Below are positions 16,697-24,379 of a stretch of 64,000 bases of DNA, one piece after another. Positions within the stretch are counted from its first letter, which is position 1; each line of letters begins with the position of its first letter. Source of the DNA: Paenibacillus psychroresistens (lineage in GTDB: Bacteria > Bacillota > Bacilli > Paenibacillales > NBRC-103111); assembly GCF_009728935.1 (NCBI RefSeq), contig NZ_CP034235.1, forward strand, positions 528,501-592,500. Direction: 5' to 3'. The position numbers were made by a program, and so were the translations under genes. The notes beneath the pieces were generated by a model. It worked only from the letters and a program-made list of their open reading frames with translations, did no database searches and was not told the origin of the DNA.

Positions 16697-19600
16697 ATGC
16701 CCCTATATAAAAAACGATACATAAGAGTAACAGCAATTATAGTATTCATTGCCATAGTGGTATCTAGTTATTTTCTAATGCAGGGACCGGCTGAGAAGCA
16801 GCGGCCTGAGAAGGACCCCGAGATCGTACAAGGCGTATTGGATTTGTCTCAATGGGACCTCGAAAAGAAAGGCAAGATTAAGCTCGCTGGAGAATGGGGC
16901 TTTTATTGGGAGCGGCTGCTTTCAACGGTGGACTTCAACCAGCTGGATATTCAACAAACGGCTATGTACGTTGAAGCGCCAAGTGTTTGGAATAAGTATC
17001 AAGAAGGTGGAAAGAGCTTACCTGGACAAGGATATGCGACGTATCATGTGAAGGTTAAGACAGACGGCAAGCTTACTTCTCTTGCTTTGAGAATCCCGAC
17101 AACGGCAACATCCTATAAAGTGATAGTGGACGGCAAGACGATAGCGGTAAGCGGGAAAGTCGCGAAAACCAAGGAGCAAGCTGTTGCTGCTTATTTGCCG
17201 CAAACGATTATTTTTCAGCCAGCTGCCAAGGAATTTGATATTGCTGTACAAATATCCAACTATCTTTATGCCCGTGGTGGCATGTGGAATGTGTTTCAGT
17301 TAGGTACTGTGGAACGAATTGCTGAAATCAATAAAACAGAGCTTGCGATCGATATGATTATTATGGGCAGCACGTTGATGATGGGCTTGTATCATATCGT
17401 GATTTTTATATTGCGTAGGAAGGATAAGTCCCCGCTATATTTCGGACTGATTTGTTTAATCGTTGTCATAAGGATCCTGTCTTTAAAAGAAATCCTCCTG
17501 TTGGATATTTTTCCGAATGCCAATATACGACTGCTTATTTTCTTTGAATATTTCACCTATTACGGAGGTATTGCATTAACAACGCTATTCATTCGTGAGC
17601 TTTACCCAGATGAATTCTCCAAAAAAATCGTTAGACCCATGATGTGGATCAACTGCAGTTTTATTATGACCATCCTTGTTTTACCGACGAGTATCTATAC
17701 TCGCTTGACTAACGGTTTTCATTTGTTTGTTCTATTAAGCTGTCTATATTTTATATATGGCCTTATTGTAGCTATAAAACGAAAACGAAATGGTTCCGGG
17801 CTGCAAATGACTGGCGCACTTATTCTATTTGGGACGATGGTTCATGACATTCTATTTTTACAGAATCCGTATCCTTATTTTTTAATTGGCAAACAGCTTT
17901 TTCCACTAGGTATGTTCGCCCTTATTTTCATTGAGTCGACCGTAATGGCACGGCGGTTCTCGAACGCGTTCCACACGATTGAGCTGATGACGGAGAAGCT
18001 ATTGTCTCTCGATCGGTTGAAGGATGAATTTCTAGCTCATACCTCGCATGAACTGAAGACTCCCATACACGGAATTATTAACCTCTCCCAGTCGGTGCTT
18101 GAGGGTGCCGCAATTAGATTGAATGCAGCTGAAAAGGGGAATTTGAGTACAATTGTCTCTATTTCACGCAGATTAGCTAATTTAATTAATGATATTCTCG
18201 ATTTCTCTAAATTGAAGAACGGTGAGCTTATTCTTAGACGAAGTACAGTCGGAGTGCAGCCTTTGGTGAGTGTAGTGCTGGAGATGTTCCGGCATTTGGC
18301 AGGAGATAAGCAGGTCCGGTTTGTGGACGAGCTGCCTAGCAATCTTCTAACTGTGAATGCAGATGAAGACAGGCTTGTGCAAATCATGTATAACTTGATA
18401 GGAAATGCACTTAAATTTACAGAGTACGGTGAGATTCGCGTCACAGCCAGAGAGACAGATGGATGGTTGGAAATATCGGTTCACGATACGGGGATCGGAA
18501 TTGCTCCGGGCAATCAAGAAAAGATTTTTGAGTCTTTTGATCAGGCAGGTAGAACAATTGCCATGGAATACGGTGGAACGGGACTGGGTCTTAGCGTTAC
18601 GAGGCGATTGGTTGAGCTTCATGGCGGTACCATCCGAGTGACGTCTGAATTTGGTAAAGGATCGACATTTACCTTCACCCTCCCGACGGCAAGTGAATTA
18701 ATTACCCATTCGGTGGAACACGATGCGTTCGTTGAATGGTCACGTGGATTGGTGGAGCTCGCAGCAGGAGTGGAAGCTTCATCAGAGGAAACTTCGGTAT
18801 CAGACGGAGGAAGAGAATTTACAATTCTTGTCGCAGATGATGATCCGGTTAATCGACAAGTGCTGACGACTCTCTTATCTTCCGAAAATTGCACGGTTAT
18901 AGCGGTTTCGAATGGTACTAAGGCATTGGCAGAGGTGCAGCGTAATCCACATATTGATTTGGCGATAATCGATTTAATGATGCCTGGCATGTCCGGTTAC
19001 GAAGTATGTCGCGGAATTCGTGAGCAGTATTCGTTATCCGAGCTTCCTGTATTGCTGTTGACTGCAAGAAATCGATCGGAGGACATGCTGGCAGCTTTTG
19101 AAGCTGGGGTTAACGATTTCATTAGTAAACCCGTCGAGTCTGGGGAGCTAAGAGCACGAATTCGATCTCTTTTGAACATGAAAACTTCTGTTAGTGAGTT
19201 GATCAGCTCCGAGATGGCTTTCCTCCAAGCGCAGATCAAGCCACATTTTCTGTTTAATGCATTCACAACGATTATATCAGTAAGCTATACAGATGTTGCT
19301 AAAGCACAGGATTTACTAGGAGATTTGAGCGAATATTTGCGGGGAAGCTTTGATTTTCAGAATCGCGAGCGACTTGTATCGGTTAGTAAAGAGATGGATC
19401 TAGTAGATTCGTACTTAAAAATCGAGAAAGCGCGGTTTGGAGAGCGGCTGCAAATTACATTCGATATTGAAGAACATATCCTGCAAGAGATTCCGCCGTT
19501 GATCGTTCAACCGATTGTCGAGAATGCAGTTAAGCATGGAGTTATGCATCAACCTGAGGGGGGAACCATCCATATTTCCATTCATGCGAGTGAAGATGCT

Positions 19601-19801
19601 GTTGTAATTAGTGTAACGGATAATGGTCCAGGGATCCCAGATGCAGTGCTGGTTATGTTGAAAGAAAAGAAGCACGGTCTCCGAGGTATTGGTCTTATAA
19701 ATATAGAACGTCGCTTGCGAAACTCGTATGGTAAAGGAATGGAAATTGAAAGCGTTCAGGGACACGGTACAAAAATAACAATACGAATCCCAACGAGGTG
19801 A
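16697..19801 (+). CDS. 7TM hybrid sensor kinase with two kinase cores
   Basis: 1034 residues. TM helix at 8-28; extracytoplasmic 7TMR-DISMED2-like sensor about 40-200 (GVLDLSQWDLEKKGKIKLAGEWGFYW is its typical opening); seven-helix 7TM-DISM block about 215-410; HisKA with His 451 in HTSHELKTPIHG; HATPase with GTGLGLSV; receiver domain with Asp 759 in IIDLMMPGMSG; then a second, LytS-type kinase with His 850 in QIKPHFLFNAF and its own HATPase (ENAVKHG, DNGPGIP, GIGLINIERRL). The DISMED2 sensor often recognises carbohydrate-like ligands. The next gene, 7 bases on, is its REC-SARP partner. The ATG is preceded by AAGGAAG. Two autokinase modules in one chain suggest an internal relay. Confidence 0.93.
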   Translation: MPLYKKRYIRVTAIIVFIAIVVSSYFLMQGPAEKQRPEKDPEIVQGVLDLSQWDLEKKGKIKLAGEWGFYWERLLSTVDFNQLDIQQTAMYVEAPSVWNKYQEGGKSLPGQGYATYHVKVKTDGKLTSLALRIPTTATSYKVIVDGKTIAVSGKVAKTKEQAVAAYLPQTIIFQPAAKEFDIAVQISNYLYARGGMWNVFQLGTVERIAEINKTELAIDMIIMGSTLMMGLYHIVIFILRRKDKSPLYFGLICLIVVIRILSLKEILLLDIFPNANIRLLIFFEYFTYYGGIALTTLFIRELYPDEFSKKIVRPMMWINCSFIMTILVLPTSIYTRLTNGFHLFVLLSCLYFIYGLIVAIKRKRNGSGLQMTGALILFGTMVHDILFLQNPYPYFLIGKQLFPLGMFALIFIESTVMARRFSNAFHTIELMTEKLLSLDRLKDEFLAHTSHELKTPIHGIINLSQSVLEGAAIRLNAAEKGNLSTIVSISRRLANLINDILDFSKLKNGELILRRSTVGVQPLVSVVLEMFRHLAGDKQVRFVDELPSNLLTVNADEDRLVQIMYNLIGNALKFTEYGEIRVTARETDGWLEISVHDTGIGIAPGNQEKIFESFDQAGRTIAMEYGGTGLGLSVTRRLVELHGGTIRVTSEFGKGSTFTFTLPTASELITHSVEHDAFVEWSRGLVELAAGVEASSEETSVSDGGREFTILVADDDPVNRQVLTTLLSSENCTVIAVSNGTKALAEVQRNPHIDLAIIDLMMPGMSGYEVCRGIREQYSLSELPVLLLTARNRSEDMLAAFEAGVNDFISKPVESGELRARIRSLLNMKTSVSELISSEMAFLQAQIKPHFLFNAFTTIISVSYTDVAKAQDLLGDLSEYLRGSFDFQNRERLVSVSKEMDLVDSYLKIEKARFGERLQITFDIEEHILQEIPPLIVQPIVENAVKHGVMHQPEGGTIHISIHASEDAVVISVTDNGPGIPDAVLVMLKEKKHGLRGIGLINIERRLRNSYGKGMEIESVQGHGTKITIRIPTR

Positions 19802-19808
19802 AGTGAAA

Positions 19809-21002
19809 ATGCTGCGTGTGTTTCTGGTTGATGACGAAGAGCCTGTATTGGCTCTTATGGAAAGATTGCTTGCGACCAATGTCAATATTGAGATTGTGGG
19901 GAAGTTTACTCGGCCGGAAGAGGCGATCAGTAGAATTCAGACGGAAAAGGTTGACGTTGTGTTTCTTGATATCCAGATGCCTGGGATGAATGGTATCGAA
20001 GCTGCGGAATTCTTAATGGAGGTTGCTCCGGCAATAGAGATTGTTTTCGTAACTGCGTACAACCAATATGCGATTAATGCTTTTGAATTGAATGCAGTCG
20101 ATTATTTATTGAAGCCACCAACGGCAGGCAGGTTGAAAAAAACAGTTGACCGTTTAATAAGGAACTGGGAAGGAAGAAATCAGGGAGAGCAGAAAATGGA
20201 GGCGGAGCTAGCCGAGGCTGACGTTCTTGAGAGCAATAAAAAGAATTCGATTCTGGGTCAGGGCTTCTATTGCTTCGGTCACTTTGAGTGGATCGTGGAT
20301 GCACAGACGGGCGAGACTGTGAATTGGAGGCGGCTAAAAGATCGTGAGCTGATGGCGTACTTGGTGCATAGACGGAACCGGTTTGTGTCGAAAGCAACGA
20401 TACTTGAAGACCTATGGCCAGGTGCAAACCCGGAACAAGCCACTGCTTTTCTGCATACCTGTGTATATAACATCAGAAAAAAGATGAACAGCCTGGGCTG
20501 CAAGGAAAAGCTGGCGTACAAGGATAATGGTTATCGGCTTGAATTACTGGAGCTGTGGTGCGATGCAGAAGAATTTGAACGAGTCGCTGGCGGCATGGAA
20601 GTCGATGCAGGCAGCATCGGCGCATGTGAAACCGCTGCTAGCTTATATAAAGATAATTACTTGGAAAAAGAAGGATATATCTGGGCTTACGAGACTGAGA
20701 AAGCGTTGAAGGATACCTACATCACTTTATTAACACGAATGGCAGATTACTATAGTTCCATACCTAATTATGATTCAGCGATGAATTGTTTGCTTAATGC
20801 CCATAAGAGGCATCCCTTTCACGACCAAATCAACGATTCCATCCTGTTGGGATATGCTAGGATGGGTGATCGACAATCAATGATCCTTCATTATGAACGA
20901 TTTACGAGGTTGATGAAAGAAGAATTGGGTATTGAACCGATGGAAACAACGATTCACTTATACGACCGATTGTACAGCAGCAACGCCAAGGATATTTCCT
21001 AG
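19809..21002 (+). CDS. REC-SARP response regulator
   Basis: 397 residues. Receiver domain 1-120 with phospho-acceptor Asp 54 in FLDIQMPGMNG and the DYLLKPP loop. An OmpR-like winged helix follows (MAYLVHRRNRFVSKATILEDLW, then TAFLHTCVYNIRKKMN), and the C-terminal half is a bacterial transcriptional activator (BTAD) TPR-like domain (DYYSSIPNYDSAMNCLLNAHKRHPF, ERFTRLMKEELGIEP). This is the SARP layout. ATG 19809 is chosen (GAGGTG 8 bases upstream) over GTG 19803. It partners the hybrid kinase. SARPs bind direct repeats near the -35; such repeats occur before the next three genes (21036, 23664, 24264). Confidence 0.92.
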   Translation: MLRVFLVDDEEPVLALMERLLATNVNIEIVGKFTRPEEAISRIQTEKVDVVFLDIQMPGMNGIEAAEFLMEVAPAIEIVFVTAYNQYAINAFELNAVDYLLKPPTAGRLKKTVDRLIRNWEGRNQGEQKMEAELAEADVLESNKKNSILGQGFYCFGHFEWIVDAQTGETVNWRRLKDRELMAYLVHRRNRFVSKATILEDLWPGANPEQATAFLHTCVYNIRKKMNSLGCKEKLAYKDNGYRLELLELWCDAEEFERVAGGMEVDAGSIGACETAASLYKDNYLEKEGYIWAYETEKALKDTYITLLTRMADYYSSIPNYDSAMNCLLNAHKRHPFHDQINDSILLGYARMGDRQSMILHYERFTRLMKEELGIEPMETTIHLYDRLYSSNAKDIS

Positions 21003-21020
21003 GTTTGGCTGCTTTTTTTT
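20976..21020 (+). terminator. Terminator overlapping the end of the REC-SARP gene
   Basis: AGCAGC...GCCAAGGA pairs imperfectly with TCC...TTGGC-TGCT and is followed by eight T. The left arm is inside the coding sequence. Confidence 0.65.
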
Positions 21021-21035
21021 ATGGGAAATAATCGG

Positions 21036-21094
21036 GTTAGAAATTGATCAGAATGGTCTGTTAGGATGAATTATGTAGGAACATAGGTTATTTT
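21036..21094 (+). promoter_or_regulatory. SARP-like direct repeat box, copy 1
   Basis: GTTAGAA at 21036 and GTTAGGA at 21060 are 24 bp apart, with TCAGAA between (21048). A -10-like TTATTTT follows at 21088-21094. The surrounding 40 bp are conserved in copies 2 and 3. It precedes the propeller gene at 21128. Confidence 0.65.
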
Positions 21095-21127
21095 AGCGAA
21101 AATTAGCTTTAAAGGAGAATGAATATA

Positions 21128-23587
21128 ATGATTAAACGTTTAATTGCTTTTTGGATGGTATTCATATTGGTAGTCATAGGCCCAGCTAATAGTTTTGCTA
21201 ATTCAATTGGTTCGTCCTGGAGTGGTCAAACCATCGGAACCTCGAATCTTTTTATAGATGTAACCTACGATAACGGAACTTTTGTAGCAGTGGGATTTAA
21301 AGGATTAATAACGACCTCGAGCGATGGTACGAATTGGAGCAGTCAAAACAGCGGTACTTCAAATCTGCTTAGTAGTGTTGCTTATGGCAATGGAACCTAT
21401 GTGGTGCTAGGAGGTAGCAATACACTATTGACCTCGAGCAATGGTACAAGCTGGAGCATTCATACCGGTACACCGGACCTTCTTTACGGTATTGCTTATG
21501 GTAACGGAACCTTTGTAGCAGTGGGTGGCTCTGGCAAAATAATGACTTCGGTTAATGGTACTGACTGGATCCTTCAATCCAGTGGTATCGAGCTAATTCT
21601 CAATAATGTTGTTTTCTTAAATGGGATATTTGTAGCAGTGGGAAATAGCGGTACCCTATTGACCTCGAACAATGGTACGAGCTGGAGCATTAAAAGCAGC
21701 AGCACGACTCAACATCTACAGGATGTTAGCTATGGCAACGGAATTTATATGGCGGTAGGAGCTAGTGGTACCATATTGACCTCGAGCAATGGTTCGAACT
21801 GGGTTATTCAATCCGAGGTAGGAACCACTAAAAATCTCTCAGGTATTAGCTTCGGAGATAATACCTTTGTGGCTGTGGGAGAAGCAGGAACAATTCTGAC
21901 TTCTAGCGACGGGGTGACTTGGAGCAGTCCGACCAGCAAAACTACGAGTAGCTTGATGAAGGTCGGTTTCGGAAATCATGCGTTTGTAATTGCGAGTTTT
22001 GCTGGAGAAATAATCACATCGACCCCAACGCCGATACCAACAACTTCATCGTCACCAACGCCAACACCAACGTCACCAACGGCAACAACAGCACCAACTA
22101 CAGCGCCAACCACAGCGCCAACCACAGCGCCAACAATATCCAGCCCAATCTCGCTCGATGCGACAAAGTATTCACTCGGTATAGGTGGTACACATACGAC
22201 CATTGTTAGATCTAATTACAACGACAACAGTTCCAGCATCATTTCGGCGAACGGTGTAACCTTTGCTTCCTCAAACTCAACGATTGCTTCTGTTGATGCT
22301 AATGGCGTCGTAACCGGCGCATCCAGAGGAACGGTGACAATCAGCACCTATTATAATACTGGTAATTCCGTTTACACACGATACGCAACGGTTACCGTAG
22401 ATTTGAAGCCAGCAGCCTTCTTGGAAGCTAACGACTCAAAAGCAGGGGCTGTGCACCTAACTGTTGTTGATTCGGACGGCCATCCTGCACAGGATGCAGT
22501 GGTAAAAATTTCGCAAGGCACCAGAGTGTGGCCGCTTGTGAAAACGGGCAGTGATGGGAAGATAAAGGCTTATGTTCCGACTGGGAAATATAACGTTCTC
22601 GTATACACAACGAACGGGACAACGACGAAAAATTTTGCATTTAAGAACTTAAATGCGTTCGCGGGTCAGCTTAGCGAACCGCTTGTGCAGCAGCAGTTAG
22701 TTGTGGGTTCAGTTTCGCTTACTCTCAATGCGATGAGCGGTGGGGATAAGAAAATAACAGGTGCAGCGCCAGCTGGTTCGACGGTCACAGCACGTGTCGG
22801 GACAACGACGATCGGCACGGCGATAACGGATAAGTCGGGTAAGTTCACGATCATACTGAGGACCCCACAGCCGAGCAAAACAATTAGCGTTACAGCGGTA
22901 GATCTGGAAGAAAACGAGAAATCAGTCGATCTTCAGGTACCACTAATTGCAGCTGTGACGCTGATAGCCGCTACGAAAGCTGACGTTGATCACGATACCA
23001 TCATCACGTTTAATGACAAGGCCGGGTTTTTAGTGAACAGTGTGACTTCAATAACCTATAATGGAACCGCATTAATTAAAGAGACTGATTATAAAATCAC
23101 AGTTGGTCGGCTGACGATTAAGGCGGGAGTGATTCAAGCGGCAGGTTCACATACCATCGTGGTGAAATCCAGCGCTTATAATGATGCGCAGGTTACCCAG
23201 GTGATTAATGCAGGTGCGGCAGCTGCGGCAGAATCAACCTATACATTGAGTGGAACGCTGACAGAGGGACAACCAGCTACAGCGACGGTCATCGTGAAGG
23301 ATAAATACAGAAACCTGGTAGCAGGCAAACAGGTTTATGCGGATATAAACGTCACTAATTTGACGAGAACCAAAGCAGAGAAATATATGATAGGCATCAT
23401 TCCCTACGGAGCAACTGTGAGAGGTACTAAGGCAGGGGGGCTGACCGATGCGAATGGAGTGACGACCTTTACAATAACAATGCCGACAATTGTCGATACA
23501 GGTGACGGCGTAACTTTCACCCTTCGCACAGGCGTTTCGGTTGCAGCTGCAATCGCCTTCGGTGATCCTATAAGTTTTACGAAATAA
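21128..23587 (+). CDS. Secreted seven-bladed beta-propeller protein with Ig-like tail
   Basis: 819 residues. Signal peptide 1-25 (MIKRLIAFWMVFILVVIG...SFA). Residues ~40-295 hold seven repeats of the form TFVAVGxxGTILTSSNGTxW (BNR/Asp-box-like), the blade number of one seven-bladed propeller. A Pro/Thr-rich linker follows (~300-335), then a Big_2-like domain (TFASSNSTIASVDANGVVTG), a carboxypeptidase-regulatory-like domain (VHLTVVDSDGHPAQDAVV), a Big_6/invasin-like domain, an X2-like segment (VDHDTIITFNDKAGFLVNSV) and a final Ig-like domain. No SLH or LPXTG anchor is present, so it is either released or bound through its domains. ATG 21128 is preferred (AGGAG 10 bases upstream). Related in its repeats to the giant protein at 24380. 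Confidence 0.85.
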   Translation: MIKRLIAFWMVFILVVIGPANSFANSIGSSWSGQTIGTSNLFIDVTYDNGTFVAVGFKGLITTSSDGTNWSSQNSGTSNLLSSVAYGNGTYVVLGGSNTLLTSSNGTSWSIHTGTPDLLYGIAYGNGTFVAVGGSGKIMTSVNGTDWILQSSGIELILNNVVFLNGIFVAVGNSGTLLTSNNGTSWSIKSSSTTQHLQDVSYGNGIYMAVGASGTILTSSNGSNWVIQSEVGTTKNLSGISFGDNTFVAVGEAGTILTSSDGVTWSSPTSKTTSSLMKVGFGNHAFVIASFAGEIITSTPTPIPTTSSSPTPTPTSPTATTAPTTAPTTAPTTAPTISSPISLDATKYSLGIGGTHTTIVRSNYNDNSSSIISANGVTFASSNSTIASVDANGVVTGASRGTVTISTYYNTGNSVYTRYATVTVDLKPAAFLEANDSKAGAVHLTVVDSDGHPAQDAVVKISQGTRVWPLVKTGSDGKIKAYVPTGKYNVLVYTTNGTTTKNFAFKNLNAFAGQLSEPLVQQQLVVGSVSLTLNAMSGGDKKITGAAPAGSTVTARVGTTTIGTAITDKSGKFTIILRTPQPSKTISVTAVDLEENEKSVDLQVPLIAAVTLIAATKADVDHDTIITFNDKAGFLVNSVTSITYNGTALIKETDYKITVGRLTIKAGVIQAAGSHTIVVKSSAYNDAQVTQVINAGAAAAAESTYTLSGTLTEGQPATATVIVKDKYRNLVAGKQVYADINVTNLTRTKAEKYMIGIIPYGATVRGTKAGGLTDANGVTTFTITMPTIVDTGDGVTFTLRTGVSVAAAIAFGDPISFTK
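22020..22140 (+). repeat. Pro/Thr linker microrepeats
   Basis: Short tandem units such as ACAGCGCCAACC repeat and encode the APTT linker of the propeller protein. Confidence 0.8.
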
Positions 23588-23606
23588 CAAGCAGTAAAAG
23601 GTTTGG

Positions 23607-23649
23607 CAGCTTACACCTAGGATATATCTATGGCGTAAGCTGTTTTTTT
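23607..23649 (+). terminator. Terminator after the propeller gene
   Basis: CAGCTTACACC (23607-23617) pairs with GGCGTAAGCTG (23632-23642), one mismatch, then seven T. Confidence 0.85.
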
Positions 23650-23663
23650 GGATAAAAAACCGG

Positions 23664-23725
23664 GTTAGAATTTGATCAGAACGGTATGTTAGGCTGAATT
23701 ATGACGCAGTTTGGAATATTTTATC
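23664..23725 (+). promoter_or_regulatory. SARP-like direct repeat box, copy 2
   Basis: GTTAGAA at 23664 and GTTAGGC at 23688, again 24 bp apart, within the same conserved 40-bp block; GGAATATTTT follows. It lies 181 bp before the REC-only gene, with a terminator between. Confidence 0.6.
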
Positions 23726-23762
23726 GTGATAGGCGTTTCCTGAAAACACAGCTAGTTAAGAG

Positions 23763-23802
23763 TGGAATGACAGGACGTAGTCCCATCATTCCATTTTTTT
23801 TT
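23763..23802 (+). terminator. Strong terminator in the leader of the REC-only gene
   Basis: TGGAATGA (23763-23770) pairs with TCATTCCA (23786-23793); inside it GGAC/GTCC pairs around GTA. Nine T follow. It ends 42 bases before the ATG at 23845, with no promoter evident after it. Confidence 0.85.
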
Positions 23803-23844
23803 ATATAAAAGTAACCAGGCAAATTTCTGTGAGGTGATGTAAAT

Positions 23845-24237
23845 ATGTTGCGTGTGTTTCTAGTGGATGACGAAGTACCGGTATTGGATCTGTTGGAAAG
23901 ACTGCTTATGGTTAATGGGAATATAGAGATAGCTGGGAAGTTTACTCGCCCCGAAGAAGCGATAGATAGGATTCAAGTGGAAATGGTTGATGTCATATTT
24001 CTCGATATTAAGATGCCTGGGATGAATGGTATTGCAGCCGCAGCATACTTACGAATGGTTAATCCAGAAACAGAAATCGTGTTTCTTACGGCTCATAATC
24101 AATATGCAATCGAAGCTTTCGAACTGAAAGTCAGCGATTATTTGTTGAAGCCCCCAACGTTACATAGGCTGAATAAGACAATCGAACGCTTGTTGTTGAA
24201 ACGCAGATTAAGGAATCAAGAAGAGCGATGCTCATAA
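23845..24237 (+). CDS. Stand-alone receiver-domain protein, paralogue of the REC-SARP regulator
   Basis: 130 residues, only a receiver domain. It parallels residues 1-120 of the upstream REC-SARP protein closely (MLRVFLVDDE start, KFTRPEEAI, FLDIKMPGMNGI with Asp 54, DYLLKPPT) but stops where the winged helix and BTAD domains would begin. Either a truncated duplicate or a functional phosphate sink or competitor for the same kinase. The upstream GAGGTG site and intact acidic pocket argue that it is still expressed. A conserved direct-repeat box and a terminator lie in its leader. Confidence 0.85.
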   Translation: MLRVFLVDDEVPVLDLLERLLMVNGNIEIAGKFTRPEEAIDRIQVEMVDVIFLDIKMPGMNGIAAAAYLRMVNPETEIVFLTAHNQYAIEAFELKVSDYLLKPPTLHRLNKTIERLLLKRRLRNQEERCS

Positions 24238-24263
24238 AAATTACAATTTTGGAATAAAAAGGG

Positions 24264-24325
24264 GTTAGAAATTGATCAGAGCGATAAGTTAGGATGAATA
24301 ATATCGGAATATAGGATATTTTGTT
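24264..24325 (+). promoter_or_regulatory. SARP-like direct repeat box, copy 3
   Basis: GTTAGAA at 24264 and GTTAGGA at 24288, 24 bp apart, in the same conserved block, then GGATATTTTG as a -10-like region. It lies 116 bp before the giant SLH gene. Confidence 0.65.
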
Positions 24326-24379
24326 AAAAAAGAAATAGATAATGGATTAGTAAAAATAGCAGAAAAGGTGTTGTGAACG

